DNA of 64,000 nt from Xanthomonas campestris pv. badrii (GTDB lineage Bacteria > Pseudomonadota > Gammaproteobacteria > Xanthomonadales > Xanthomonadaceae): positions 3,979,501 to 4,043,500 of the forward strand of contig NZ_CP051651.1 of assembly GCF_012848175.1 (NCBI RefSeq), read 5' to 3'. The notes below the pieces were generated by a model that saw nothing but the letters and a program-made list of their open reading frames with translations, ran no database searches and was not told where the DNA came from. Both the position numbers and the translations under genes were made by a program. Positions 1 to 9,157 of the stretch are shown here, one piece after another. Position 1 is the stretch's first letter. Every line of letters starts with the position of its first letter.

Positions 1-386
1 CCCGGCACGTGCCGGTCGCCGCGCTCAGCAACGGCAATGCCGACCTGCAGCGTATCGGGCTGATGCACCACTTCGCCTTCCAGCTGGGTTCGCGCGAACA
101 CGGCAGCGCCAAGCCGGAGGCCAGCATCTTCCTGGCCGCCTGCGCACGCCTGGAGGTACCGCCTGCACAGGTGCTGCATGTGGGCGACCACGAGCGCATG
201 GATGTGCTCGGCGCGCTGGACGCCGGTCTGCGCGCGTGCTGGATCAACCGCGATGGCGCGCAGTGGTCGCACCCGACCCAGCAGCCGGACCTGGAATTCG
301 ACAGCCTCACCGGGCTGGCCGATTGGCTGGATGCCCAGCAACCGCACCCCGGCGCCGCGCGCGATGGCATCTGCCTTCCCGCCTGA
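1..386 (+). CDS. HAD-family hydrolase, C-terminal part (5' end outside window)
   Basis: The reading frame is open from the left edge, so the N-terminal part with the nucleophile Asp motif is missing. What remains matches the C-terminal half of a HAD-superfamily phosphatase of the YjjG/phosphoglycolate phosphatase type: an S/T motif region (ALSNGN), a Lys motif (SAKPEASIF) and the acidic motif IV (HVGDHERMDVLGALDAG), followed by a GLRACWINRDG strand typical of the family. These enzymes remove phosphate from small metabolites in the cytoplasm; the substrate cannot be told from this fragment. An M17 peptidase follows 40 bp downstream on the same strand and may be co-transcribed. The family call is secure, the specific activity unknown. 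Confidence 0.85.
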   Translation, partial: RHVPVAALSNGNADLQRIGLMHHFAFQLGSREHGSAKPEASIFLAACARLEVPPAQVLHVGDHERMDVLGALDAGLRACWINRDGAQWSHPTQQPDLEFDSLTGLADWLDAQQPHPGAARDGICLPA

Positions 387-426
387 GCCGCCCCCATCTG
401 GCGCACGCCGCCATTGAAGGATGTCC

Positions 427-1797
427 ATGTCGCACCTCACCGGTTTCACCGATCCCACCGCCGCCGCGCTGCCGCTGCACGTGCTCGACCGCGAAGGCTT
501 CGCGCACTGGTGCGCCGGGCAGCCCACGCGGGTGCTGGCGTGGGCGCAGGCACAGCGTTTCGATGCTGCGCCTGGCAGCGTCCTGCTGTTGCCGGACGAC
601 CAGGGTCTGGCAGGGGCGGTCATCGGGATCGGCGACCGCGCCGATGCCTACGCCTATGCGCATGCGCCGATGGCGTTGCCGCCGGCCAGCCGCTGGACCA
701 TGGCGACCCCGCTGGATGACGCCGAGCAGGCGCTGCTGCACCTGGGCTGGGGGCTGGGCGCCTACCGCTTTGCGCGCTACCGCAACGTGCCGCGCGCACC
801 GGCCGAACTGGCGGCCACGCCGTCCGCACCGACGCGCGCGCTGATCGAGGCCTGCATCCGCGTGCGCGACTGGGTCAACACGCCCACCGAAGACATGGGC
901 CCGGAGCAGCTGGAAGCGGCCACCCGTGCAGTGGCGCAGGCCCACGGCGCGCAGGTGGAGGCGATCGTTGGCGATGCGCTGCTGGCGCAGAACTTCCCCA
1001 CCATCCACGCCGTGGGCCGCGCCTCGCATCGCGCGCCGCGGCTGATCCAGCTGCAGTGGGGCGATGCCGCGCATCCGCACCTGGTGCTGGTCGGCAAGGG
1101 TGTGTGCTTCGACACCGGCGGGCTGGACCTCAAGCCCGCCGATGGCATGCGCAACATGAAAAAGGATATGGGCGGCGCCGCCCATGCGCTGGCGCTGGCC
1201 GGGCTGGTGATGGCGCAGCAATTGCCGGTTCGGCTCACCTTGCTGATTGCCGCAGTGGAAAACGCCGTAGGCCCGAATGCCTTTCGCCCCGGCGAGGTGC
1301 TCACCACCCGCGCCGGCGTCACCGTGGAAGTGGACAACACCGATGCCGAAGGCCGTCTGGTGCTGTGCGATGCACTGAGCTACGCCACCGAGCAAAAGCC
1401 CGATCTGATCCTGGATTTCGCCACGCTCACCGGCGCGGCGCGCATCGCGCTGGGCCCGGATCTGCCGGCGTTGTTCGCCAACGACGATGCGCTGGCGCAG
1501 GCCTGGATCAGCGCCGGCGAGCAAACCCGCGACCCGGTCTGGCGCATGCCGTTGTGGCGGCCGTACCTGCGCTATCTCAACAGCCATGTGGCCGACATGG
1601 CCAATGCCGGCTCGCGCATGGCCGGCGCGGTGACCGCGGCACTGTATCTGGAGCGCTTCGTGGCACCAGGCCAGCCATGGGCGCATCTGGACGTCTACGC
1701 CTGGAACGACAGCGACCGCCCGGGCCGCCCCGCCGGTGGCGAAGCGCTGGCGCTGCGCTCGGCGTTTGCGATGCTGCAGCAGCGCTACGGCGGCTGA
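427..1797 (+). CDS. Leucyl aminopeptidase family protein (M17, PepA-like)
   Basis: This is a cytosolic M17 metallo-aminopeptidase that removes N-terminal residues from peptides using two divalent metals. The C-terminal catalytic domain carries the hallmark blocks: a Lys/Asp metal-binding block (GKGVCFDTGGLDLK), MKKDMGGAA, and the signature NTDAEGRLVL with metal-binding Asp and Glu and catalytic Arg. The protein is about 456 residues, slightly shorter than E. coli PepA (503), matching the second M17 paralogue common in xanthomonads. The start at 427 is preferred over an ATG at 421 because the GAAGG ribosome-binding site at 416-420 directly abuts 421 but is well spaced from 427. Family assignment is firm; physiological peptide substrates are unknown. 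Confidence 0.92.
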   Translation: MSHLTGFTDPTAAALPLHVLDREGFAHWCAGQPTRVLAWAQAQRFDAAPGSVLLLPDDQGLAGAVIGIGDRADAYAYAHAPMALPPASRWTMATPLDDAEQALLHLGWGLGAYRFARYRNVPRAPAELAATPSAPTRALIEACIRVRDWVNTPTEDMGPEQLEAATRAVAQAHGAQVEAIVGDALLAQNFPTIHAVGRASHRAPRLIQLQWGDAAHPHLVLVGKGVCFDTGGLDLKPADGMRNMKKDMGGAAHALALAGLVMAQQLPVRLTLLIAAVENAVGPNAFRPGEVLTTRAGVTVEVDNTDAEGRLVLCDALSYATEQKPDLILDFATLTGAARIALGPDLPALFANDDALAQAWISAGEQTRDPVWRMPLWRPYLRYLNSHVADMANAGSRMAGAVTAALYLERFVAPGQPWAHLDVYAWNDSDRPGRPAGGEALALRSAFAMLQQRYGG

Positions 1798-2325
1798 GCG
1801 GTCCACGTTGGAAGCGATGCATCCGCTCGCCGTATCCGTCCGAGCAGACAAGTCGTTTGTCGCATACGGGTGGAATACGAACGACCGGCGCACCATGGTG
1901 ACGCTCGTTCCAGTCGATGCAGTCCTGGGCAGAAAATCAATGCGCAAGGACCAGATTGGAGTGGCTAGCGTTCCCGAGTACACCATCGTGCTGCCGCAGC
2001 AAACCCCAGCCACGTAGGTACGGACATCCCTGGGATGCAGGGTATCCGGACATCCCCGGGCGCAGGTACGAGCCGATGCGCGCGCCCGGTTCCGGTGGAG
2101 ACCAACATGACGGCGGCGGCTTCGGGTGTGGAGCGCAGGGGCAGCACTGCCTGCAGCTGGGCGTCGTCGGGCTCATGCATGGGCAGTGGCAGCGGCATCA
2201 CGATATGGACGCGCCGGGAGGAAGATGATTCCCTGCCTGCCGCGAACGTCTCGCACCGCATGCACGGTCGTGGAATCGATGGGTCTACGCGCCGTCTCAC
2301 TCCATCCATCCACTCGGAGCCAGCC
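1798..2325. other. Intergenic region without a convincing gene
   Basis: About 530 bp between the M17 peptidase and the catalase-like peroxidase. It contains two copies of a GGACATCCC-like phrase near 2022-2060. The open frames here have no family resemblance. It presumably carries the promoter of the downstream peroxidase/cytochrome pair, but no clear promoter or terminator could be read. Confidence 0.4.
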
Positions 2326-3417
2326 ATGACGTTGCCACCTCCCTCCCCCGGACACACGCGCCGCCCGGTGCTGCCGTTGCTGGGCATTGCTGCCATCGCC
2401 GGTGGAATCGCCATCGCCTTTGCCTGGACCGCCGGCTGGATCGGCGGCGACCGGCTCACCGCCGCGCGCATGACCGATACCATCGAATCCAGCGGCCCGC
2501 CGCATCCGGGCTTCCGGCGCGCGCATAGCAAGGGCGTGTGCGTGAGCGGGCAGTTCCAGTCCAGCGGCAAGGCGAGCTGGCTGTCGTCGGCGCGGGTCTT
2601 CGGCCAGACCAGCACGCCGGTGCTGGGACGCATGTCGATCGGCGGTGGCGACCCGCATGGCGCCGATGGACAGGCGCGCGTGCGCAGCATGGCGCTGCTG
2701 CTGCGCAGCGACGACGGGCAGGAGTGGCGCACGGCCATGAACAGCTTTCCGTTCTTCGTGGTGGCCACCCCGGCCGGTTTCCAGGCCTTGAACGTGGCCT
2801 CCAAACCCGACCCGGCCACCGGCAAACCGGATCCGGAAAAACTGGCCGCGTTCGGCAAGCAGTATCCGGAGGCCGCCAAGTTCCAGGAGTGGGCCAAGAC
2901 CGCGCCCTGGTCCGATAGCTGGGCCAATACCCAGTACAACGGCGTCAACGCCTTCCGCGCAATTGCAGCCGACGGACGCGAGCGCTATATCCGCTGGTCG
3001 ATGCGCCCGCATACGCCGTTCAAGGCATTGAGCGCCGAGCAACGCAAGCAGGCCGATGGCGATTTTCTCGCCACCGACCTGGATGCGCGGCTGGCGCAGG
3101 GGCCGTTGCGCTGGGACATGGTGCTGACCGTGGCCGAACCCGGCGATGCGGTGGATGATCCCTCGCAGCCGTGGCCGGAGAGCCGCAAGCAGATCGTGGC
3201 CGGCACGCTGACCCTGGATCACGCGCAACCGCAGGCCAGCGGGCCGTGCCGCGATCTGAACTACGATCCGCTGATCCTGCCCAAGGGCCTTGCCGCCTCC
3301 AACGACCCGATACTGGCCGCGCGCTCGTCGGTGTATTCGCAATCGTTCAACCGTCGCGAGCGCGAGATCGCCAGCGGCAAGGGCAGTGCCGCCACCGGCC
3401 AGGGAGCACATCAATGA
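2326..3417 (+). CDS. Catalase-family (SrpA-like) haem peroxidase, membrane-anchored
   Basis: A 363-residue protein of the minimal catalase-related peroxidase family. Residues about 17-39 form a hydrophobic N-terminal segment that anchors or exports the protein, so the haem domain is expected in the periplasm. The distal His lies in the RRAHSKG motif (H67), and the proximal haem-ligand Tyr is in the C-terminal SSVYSQSFNRRE motif, which matches the catalase Y..S...RR pattern. Such short catalases usually act as peroxidases needing an electron donor. The start was placed at the ATG right before the hydrophobic segment; the frame is open further upstream but with no plausible start. The stop overlaps the start of a cytochrome b561 gene, a likely redox partner. 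Confidence 0.88.
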   Translation: MTLPPPSPGHTRRPVLPLLGIAAIAGGIAIAFAWTAGWIGGDRLTAARMTDTIESSGPPHPGFRRAHSKGVCVSGQFQSSGKASWLSSARVFGQTSTPVLGRMSIGGGDPHGADGQARVRSMALLLRSDDGQEWRTAMNSFPFFVVATPAGFQALNVASKPDPATGKPDPEKLAAFGKQYPEAAKFQEWAKTAPWSDSWANTQYNGVNAFRAIAADGRERYIRWSMRPHTPFKALSAEQRKQADGDFLATDLDARLAQGPLRWDMVLTVAEPGDAVDDPSQPWPESRKQIVAGTLTLDHAQPQASGPCRDLNYDPLILPKGLAASNDPILAARSSVYSQSFNRREREIASGKGSAATGQGAHQ

Positions 3418-3956
3418 GCCGTCCGACGCATTTCAATCTTCCCGCGCGCGTGCTGCATTGGCTGATGGCCGCGATGATCCTGACCATGCTGTTCGTCGGT
3501 GTCGGCATGGTCGCCTCGGTGACGCAACGGCCGTGGTTGATCGACCTGCATCGCCCGCTGGGTATCGCGATCCTGGTCCTGGCCGTGCTGCGCCTGATCA
3601 ACCGCCTGCGCCATCGCCCGCCGGCACTGCCTGCGGAGTTGCCCACCTGGCAGAAGGCCGCGGCGATCGCCTCGCATTGGCTGTTGTATGCGTTGATGCT
3701 GGGCATGCCGCTGATCGGCTGGGCGATGCTGTCGGCCGGCGGCTACCCGATCGTACTGTGGCCAGGCGCCAACCTGCCGCCGATCGCCCCGCACGATCCG
3801 GCGCTGTATGCCTGGCTGCGCAGCGCGCATGGCTGGCTGGCGTATCTGCTGTTCGCCACCGTGCTGGGGCATCTGAGCGCGGCACTGTTCCATGCCTGGG
3901 TGCGCCGCGATGGCGTGTTTTCCAGCATGGCGCGTGGGGAGCGGTCGGCGCGTTGA
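3414..3956 (+). CDS. Cytochrome b561 family membrane protein
   Basis: A 180-residue integral membrane protein with four predicted helices and haem-coordinating histidines (the ARVLHWLMA motif in helix 1, DLHRPLG in helix 2, ASHWLLY in helix 3, and GHLSAALFHAW near the end), as in the bacterial CybB family of quinol-linked b-type cytochromes. The ATG overlaps the TGA of the upstream catalase-like gene (ATGA), implying translational coupling. The likely role is to pass electrons from the quinol pool to the periplasmic peroxidase encoded immediately upstream. Family is seen directly from sequence; the partnership is inferred from gene order, which is recurrent for SrpA-type peroxidases. Confidence 0.9.
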   Translation: MSRPTHFNLPARVLHWLMAAMILTMLFVGVGMVASVTQRPWLIDLHRPLGIAILVLAVLRLINRLRHRPPALPAELPTWQKAAAIASHWLLYALMLGMPLIGWAMLSAGGYPIVLWPGANLPPIAPHDPALYAWLRSAHGWLAYLLFATVLGHLSAALFHAWVRRDGVFSSMARGERSAR

Positions 3957-4106
3957 TGCGGTGGAGCTGGGCTGGGTGACGTGTTGTGCAGAGTGATTTC
4001 GCTGCGCGGATGTACCCTCCACCGCGCGCCCTTTTTCAATGGAAGAGGGGCTTGATTCCTCCTCCCCGTGAAAGGTACCGAAGTCCCGACGAGAGGAGCT
4101 CAGTCC

Positions 4107-4225
4107 CCTTCTCCCGCCGGGACATTGTCCTCCTTTATGGGGGAGAAGGTGCCCCGCAGGGGCGGATGAGGGTGCGGGCGAAGCCTCGCAATGCTCATTC
4201 CCAGGGGGCTTCGCCCCGTACCCTC
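4107..4225. repeat. Composite inverted-repeat intergenic element (REP/MITE-like)
   Basis: The 343-bp gap between the b561 and ThuA genes holds nested inverted repeats. CCTTCTCCC at 4107-4115 pairs with GGGAGAAGG at 4141-4149. The segment 4168-4185 (GAGGGTGCGGGCGAAGCC) pairs almost perfectly with 4207-4225. The phrases 'gaagcc/ggcttcgcc' and 'accctcacccc' recall dispersed repeats common between genes in Xanthomonas and Stenotrophomonas. It sits between convergent genes and could also act as a bidirectional terminator. Confidence 0.6.
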
Positions 4226-4299
4226 ACCCCAACCCGCTCCCGTGGAGAGAGGCATCGTTCCTCATCCTGCGCGAGAAAGTCTACTTAATGCTGGTGTTT

Positions 4300-5073
4300 T
4301 CATTTAATCGCTGATGCAGGCGCTTCGATACCCTTGCCGGTGGCGGCCCAGTAAATCCCGCCATACAAATGCTCCAGATAGCGCGGGTCGTTGTAGGCCT
4401 CGGCCTGGTGGCCCAACGCAGTGGCGAAGACGCGACCGCCCTCGAAATGGTGGTACCACGCCACTGGATGGTGCTTGCCCATGCCCTTGGCGACCTGCCC
4501 CGGCCAGATCAGCGTGGGGTCGTAGCTGGTTTCATCCACCGTGAGTAGCGTGACCAGATCGTCGCTGTAGGGCGGATCGTACTCGTACCACTCGTCGCTC
4601 CACACCCAGCGCTTGGGCAGGCCGGCAGTGGCCGGGAAGTTGGCGTCCACCACGTCGACCATCGCGGTCTGCAGGTAGGGATGGGTGCGGAACGAGCGGC
4701 CGATCAAATGGTCGTACCACTCCCAGTCGCCGCGCTTGATCGCAAATGCCTTGTGCACGGCAACCACGCCGCCGCCGTTTCGTACGTATTTTTGGAAGTT
4801 GGCGCGCTGGACCGGATCCAGGTCGGTGGCCGGCGTATTGAGCAGCACGATGGCCGCGTACTGCGAAAGATCGCCATCGAAGGCCTTGGCATTCCATGCC
4901 CATACCATCTCGACATAATGCTTGCGCGCCATCGCTTCGAACTGCGGCTTGGCGACGGGGATATAGTCGTGGTGATACTGGTTGGGAATGGCCGCCACCA
5001 GGATCTTGAATTGCTCGGCGGACGCATTGAATGCACAGGCCAGCAGCAGGCCCAACAGCCACAAATACTTCAT
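4300..5073 (-). CDS. ThuA-domain protein with signal peptide
   Basis: A 257-residue exported protein. Residues 1-19 form a signal peptide (MKYLWLLGLLLACAFNASA), so the start at 5073 is preferred over more upstream starts. The remainder is a ThuA (trehalose utilization) class-I glutamine-amidotransferase-like fold: a Rossmann-type core beginning FKILVAAIPNQYHHDYIP, the GGGVVAVHKAF turn, WSDEWYEY, and the HPVAWYHHFEGGRVFATALGHQAEAY block typical of the family. ThuA-like proteins are linked to carbohydrate catabolism, but many secreted members have no known reaction. It is monocistronic and points toward the repeat element at 4.1-4.2 kb. Confidence 0.88.
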   Translation of the reverse strand: MKYLWLLGLLLACAFNASAEQFKILVAAIPNQYHHDYIPVAKPQFEAMARKHYVEMVWAWNAKAFDGDLSQYAAIVLLNTPATDLDPVQRANFQKYVRNGGGVVAVHKAFAIKRGDWEWYDHLIGRSFRTHPYLQTAMVDVVDANFPATAGLPKRWVWSDEWYEYDPPYSDDLVTLLTVDETSYDPTLIWPGQVAKGMGKHHPVAWYHHFEGGRVFATALGHQAEAYNDPRYLEHLYGGIYWAATGKGIEAPASAIK

Positions 5074-5227
5074 GCGTTTGCTCGTCCACGTTACGATCGT
5101 TCTGCAGTGTACCTGCGCGCAGACGGCATGCTTTCGCACGCATTTGGAATAGCTGTGGATCGCAGCCTCGCGCCTGCTCCAGCCTGAAGCGAGCGACGCG
5201 CGCAGGCAATCACGCGACCGGGCAACG

Positions 5228-5830
5228 CTAGAGCCAGCCCTTCTGCCGCGCCAGCCGATACGCTTCGATGCGATTGGCCACGCCCAGCTTGCCGATGCAT
5301 TCGGACAGATAGTTGCGCACGGTGCCGTGCGACAGCTGCAGCTGCTGGGCGATCTCGCTGGCCGAGCGGCCTTCGCCGGCCAGGCGCAACACCGTCCGTT
5401 CGCGCTCGCTCAACGGGTCCGCTTCCACCCACGCATCCAGTGCCAGCTGCGGGTCGATGACCCGGCCGCCGCGATGCACCTGGCGCAAGGCGCTGACCAG
5501 TTGTTCGGCCGGCGCGTCCTTGAGCAGATAGCCGGCCACACCGGCATCCAGCGCGCGCCGTAAAAACCCGGGGCGCGCAAAGGTGGTGACGATCATGACC
5601 CGCACCGGCAGCGCCTGGCGCTGGATGCGCTGGGCCAGCTCCAGGCCGCTCAGCCCGGGCATTTCGATATCGGTGACCAGCACATCCGGCTGCAGCCGTT
5701 GCAGCTCGCGCCAGGCGCTCTCGCCGTCGCCGGCGCTGCCGACCACGTCGATATCGTCTTCCAGCCCGAGCAGGGCCACCAGCGCGCCACGCAGCAAGGC
5801 CTGGTCTTCGGCCAACAACACCCGGATCAT
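5228..5830 (-). CDS. NarL/LuxR-family response regulator
   Basis: A 200-residue two-component response regulator. The receiver domain (residues 1-120) has acidic residues at positions 8-9, phosphoacceptor Asp54 (VTDIEMPG), the switch Thr (IVTTFA) and conserved Lys104 (YLLKDA). A LuxR-type helix-turn-helix occupies about 138-196 (LSERERTVLRLAGEGRSASE...LSHGTVRNYLS). It resembles DesR-type regulators that pair with short sensor kinases. The kinase gene lies just upstream on the same strand (81-bp gap), so the two are probably one operon. Divergent to it is an ABC efflux operon, the most probable regulatory target. Confidence 0.93.
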   Translation of the reverse strand: MIRVLLAEDQALLRGALVALLGLEDDIDVVGSAGDGESAWRELQRLQPDVLVTDIEMPGLSGLELAQRIQRQALPVRVMIVTTFARPGFLRRALDAGVAGYLLKDAPAEQLVSALRQVHRGGRVIDPQLALDAWVEADPLSERERTVLRLAGEGRSASEIAQQLQLSHGTVRNYLSECIGKLGVANRIEAYRLARQKGWL

Positions 5831-5911
5831 CGCTCGCGCTCGCAGTTGTGCAACGGTTGCGCACGATAACAGCGCAGCACGGCGACGTGCAGCGGCCGGG
5901 CCGGTGAGCGC

Positions 5912-7099
5912 TCAGCGTGGTTGCGGCACCAGGGGCAGCGGCACTGGTGGGTGGGCCGGCTCCGGCATGGCGTGCGGCAACGGCACGCTGGCGCGCAGGC
6001 GCATGCCGCGTGGCAGCGCGTCCACTTCCAACCCGCCACCCAGGGCCTGCAGGCGCGCACGCATGCCATCCAGGCCATTGCCGGGCACGATCACCCCGCC
6101 GCGTCCATCGTCGGTGATCTCCAGCACCGCCCGGCCGTCCTGCGCGCGCAGGCTCACCCGGACCCGTCTGGCCTGGGCGTGGCGTTGCACGTTGGTGGCG
6201 GCCTCGCGCACCACCAACGCCAGGGCGGTCTCGTGCTCGGGCGGCAGAGGCAACGCGTCCAGCGTGTGTTCCAGCACGATGCCGTCCATGTCCAGCAGCA
6301 CCTTTGCCGAGGCCAGCTCGGCCACCAGGCCGGCGGCGCGAATGCCGGTGACGGCGCGGCGCACCTGCGCCAGGGCATCGCGCGAGATCTGCGCCACCGC
6401 ATCGATCTCGCCGCGTGCCGCCTGCGGGTCGCGCTCGATCAGGCGCGCGGCCAGATCGGATTTGAGCGCCACCAGCGACAAGGTGTGGCCGAGCAGGTCG
6501 TGCAGATCGCGGCCGATGCGCTCGCGCTCGGCAGTGGCCGCCAGCCGGCGCACTTCGTCCTGCGACAGGCGCAGCAACGCGTCCTTGCGCTCGTTGATGC
6601 TGTACACCGCGCCGACCGCGGCCATGCCCAGCACGGACACCGGCAACCACACCAATCCCTGCCAGCCCAGCCCGAGCCAGCGTGCCCAGGCCAGGTACAG
6701 CGCGTTCATCAGCAGCAGGATGGCGACATGCCGCCACAGCGCATGCCGCGTGGAAGGCCGCAGGCTCAGGCAGGCAAACACGAAGTAGCTGATGCCCGAG
6801 GCGTATACCGGTAGCAGCGCGGCGCTGAGTATCCCCATCGCCCAGGCATAGCGGTACAGCCTGTCGCGCGGCGCCAGCAACATGCGCGCGTACAGCAGCA
6901 GGAACAGCGGGTACGACACCACCGTGCACAACAGCCAGGTGCTGTCATAGCCACGCGGGGAGAACACCGGCACCACGAACACCCAGGCCGACCACAGCAG
7001 GTGCACGCAGTCCATCCACGGCGACTGGCCTTGCGCCAGGCGTGCGGCCACTTGCGAATGTGCGGCCGGACGAAGCCAGGCCGGGAGCCTTGCATGCAT
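5912..7099 (-). CDS. DesK-like sensor histidine kinase (HisKA_3 type)
   Basis: A 395-residue membrane sensor kinase. The N-terminal half has about five hydrophobic helices (roughly residues 30-48, 55-75, 84-112, 122-145, 150-166) with no large extracellular domain, as in DesK-type sensors that read membrane state. The phosphoacceptor His200 lies in ERERIGRDLHDLLGHTLSLV, typical of HisKA_3. The ATPase domain shows the N box (REAATNVQRHA) and a G box (DDGRGG...GNGLDGMRARLQALGG). The start at 7099 is supported by AAGGA nine bases upstream; an ATG at 7207 is the alternative. It is paired with the LuxR-type regulator downstream. Confidence 0.92.
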   Translation of the reverse strand: MHARLPAWLRPAAHSQVAARLAQGQSPWMDCVHLLWSAWVFVVPVFSPRGYDSTWLLCTVVSYPLFLLLYARMLLAPRDRLYRYAWAMGILSAALLPVYASGISYFVFACLSLRPSTRHALWRHVAILLLMNALYLAWARWLGLGWQGLVWLPVSVLGMAAVGAVYSINERKDALLRLSQDEVRRLAATAERERIGRDLHDLLGHTLSLVALKSDLAARLIERDPQAARGEIDAVAQISRDALAQVRRAVTGIRAAGLVAELASAKVLLDMDGIVLEHTLDALPLPPEHETALALVVREAATNVQRHAQARRVRVSLRAQDGRAVLEITDDGRGGVIVPGNGLDGMRARLQALGGGLEVDALPRGMRLRASVPLPHAMPEPAHPPVPLPLVPQPR

Positions 7100-7527
7100 C
7101 GGAATGGATCCTTGTCGTTGCGCGGATTCTGCCACTGCCGGGTCCGCCTGGGCACGCGGCGTCGCAGAGTGGCCCCGATCAGCGGCCTCATGCGCGCGCC
7201 TGCTCATGCAACGCCCTCGCGCAGCGCGCTGCAGCGCTGCCTGCAAGAGTGCATTGCATCGAGGCGGTGCTGGCGCATGCGGGATCCCACGGTTGTTCGG
7301 TAGCGCCAGCCTGCGCGTGGGCACCACTGGCGCACAGTCGCGCCTGTCATGGGCTGCGGATGACAGCTGTCACTGGTGGGTGCCGCGCTCGGGCCGCATG
7401 CTGCACGGCATTGCCACTGCACCGTTCGCCTACCGTTTGTCGCCGCGTTGGGGTTGGTGACTTCCGGCAGCTTGCGGCGCGCCTTGCAGGCGGTCACATT
7501 CTGCGCAGCCTTCTGTCCTGGTTCTCG
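7100..7527. promoter_or_regulatory. Divergent intergenic region between sensor kinase and efflux adaptor
   Basis: About 430 bp separate the divergently transcribed kinase and MacA-like genes. No open frame in it resembles a protein. By position it must hold both promoters and probably the response-regulator binding site, but I could not identify a clean operator repeat by eye. Confidence 0.45.
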
Positions 7528-8772
7528 ATGAACACATCCGCCGATCTGCTCAAGCAACTTCGCATCGACCGCCAGCGCCCTGCCGCGCCGCCACCCGCAC
7601 GCCGCAGCGGCTGGATCATCGCCGCCATCGTCCTGGTGCTGGTGTTGGCAGCTGCGGTGTGGTGGTTCACCCGCACTCCGGTGGTCAAGGTGCAGACCGC
7701 ACCGGTGGTGGCGATCAGTGCCGGCAGCAGCAGCGCCTCGGTGCTGGATGCGTCCGGTTACGTGGTTGCCCGGCGCATGGCCACGGTGTCGGCCCAGGTC
7801 ACCGGCAAGGTACGCGAGGTGATGATCGAAGAAGGCATGCGTGTCGAACAAGGCCAGGTGATGGCCACGCTCGACCCGCTGGATGCCGATGCGCAGCGCA
7901 CGCTGTCGGCCTCGCAGCTGTCGGCCGCGCGCAGCCAGGTCGACAACATGCAGGCGCAGCTGGCGGTGGCCAATGCCGATGCCACGCGCCTGCAGTCGCT
8001 GGTCGACGCGCAGCTGGTCTCGCGCTCGCAGTACGAACAGGCCACCGCGCAACGCGATGCCTTGCGTGCGCAGTTGCAGAATGCGCAACGCAACGTGCAG
8101 GTGGCATCGGACCAACTGGCCATTGCCGGCATCCGTTCGGACTTCAACGTGGTGCGCGCGCCGTTCGCCGGCGTGGTCACCGCCAAGGCTGCGCAGCCGG
8201 GCGAAATCGTCTCGCCATTGTCGGCCGGCGGTGGCTTCACCCGCACCGGCATCGGCACTATCGTGGACATGGACTCGCTGGAGATCGAAGTGGAAGTGGG
8301 CGAGTCCTACATCGGCCGCGTACAACCGAAGATGCCGGTGGAAGCGGTGCTCAACGCCTACCCGGACTGGAAGATCCCCGGTGAGGTGATCGCCATCATT
8401 CCCACCGCCGACCGCGGCAAGGCCACGGTGAAAGTGCGGGTGGCCTTCAAGGTCAAGGACGCGCGCATCGTGCCGGAAATGGGCGTGCGGGTGAGTTTCC
8501 TGGAGCAGGCCAAACCGCAGCAGGCGTCCAGGCCCCAGGGCGTGCGCGTACCGGCCGCTGCCCTGGTCGAACGCGATGGCGCCACGCTGGCATTCGTTGT
8601 CGGTGAGCGCAACACCGTGGCCGCCAGGACCGTCACCACCGGCATGCTGATGGGCCAGGATCGGCAGGTGGTCACCGGCTTGAATGCGGGCGATAGCGTG
8701 GTGCTCAACCCGCCGCAGACCTTGAAGGATGGCGACACGGTGGCCGAAGCGGAGCCTGACCCGACCGAATAA
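7528..8772 (+). CDS. Periplasmic adaptor (MacA-like, HlyD/RND MFP family) of an ABC exporter
   Basis: A 414-residue membrane-fusion protein. It has a short cytoplasmic N-terminus, one transmembrane helix (about residues 28-47), a lipoyl/barrel-sandwich hybrid split around an alpha-helical hairpin (roughly residues 115-200, rich in Ala/Gln heptads), then beta-barrel and membrane-proximal domains. The phrase VRAPFAGVVTAKAAQPGE is the canonical second lipoyl half-motif. The preceding sequence is open far upstream, but the ATG at 7528 directly precedes the hydrophilic leader typical of MacA. It leads an operon with a MacB-like ATPase and two permeases and would bridge the inner-membrane pump to an outer-membrane channel. 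Substrate unknown. Confidence 0.9.
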   Translation: MNTSADLLKQLRIDRQRPAAPPPARRSGWIIAAIVLVLVLAAAVWWFTRTPVVKVQTAPVVAISAGSSSASVLDASGYVVARRMATVSAQVTGKVREVMIEEGMRVEQGQVMATLDPLDADAQRTLSASQLSAARSQVDNMQAQLAVANADATRLQSLVDAQLVSRSQYEQATAQRDALRAQLQNAQRNVQVASDQLAIAGIRSDFNVVRAPFAGVVTAKAAQPGEIVSPLSAGGGFTRTGIGTIVDMDSLEIEVEVGESYIGRVQPKMPVEAVLNAYPDWKIPGEVIAIIPTADRGKATVKVRVAFKVKDARIVPEMGVRVSFLEQAKPQQASRPQGVRVPAAALVERDGATLAFVVGERNTVAARTVTTGMLMGQDRQVVTGLNAGDSVVLNPPQTLKDGDTVAEAEPDPTE

Positions 8773-9157
8773 CCATTCGCGGCGGCAGCGCGCAGACGCT
8801 GCGGCCGCGGCGCACTCCGTGTTGCCGTTACTGCTGTGCAGGCATGCCGCGTCGTCCCACCAAAACCGCAGTGGGCTGGAACTGGTGATCGCAGCGTTGT
8901 ACGGAAGCTGCGCTGCGATCGCTCCGGGCAAGCCCAGGACTCTTTGTGCAATGCCCGTATCCACCATGAGTGCTGCGCAATTGATTATTGACCCAACCAG
9001 CTGTTGAAGCCGGATATCCCGATCACACGCACGCCAGTTTTGTTCAGCGCCCTGTTGCATCGCTGCCACAGCAGCGCCATCCGCCCCACCGCTTGTGCAG
9101 TCGCCGTCGCCGTGCCGCCCTTCGCTTTCCTCTTCCCTTGCATCGCCAGGACTCGCC
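8773..9157. other. Intergenic region inside the ABC exporter cluster
   Basis: About 385 bp between the adaptor and ATPase genes without a recognisable gene. This is unusually long for an operon and may contain a second promoter or an eroded gene; nothing specific was seen. Confidence 0.35.

Noticed and set aside
307..2013. A 568-codon open frame antisense to the M17 peptidase
   Set aside because: It is a shadow of high GC content: no domain motifs, Arg/Ala/His-rich composition, and the sense frame has complete catalytic motifs.
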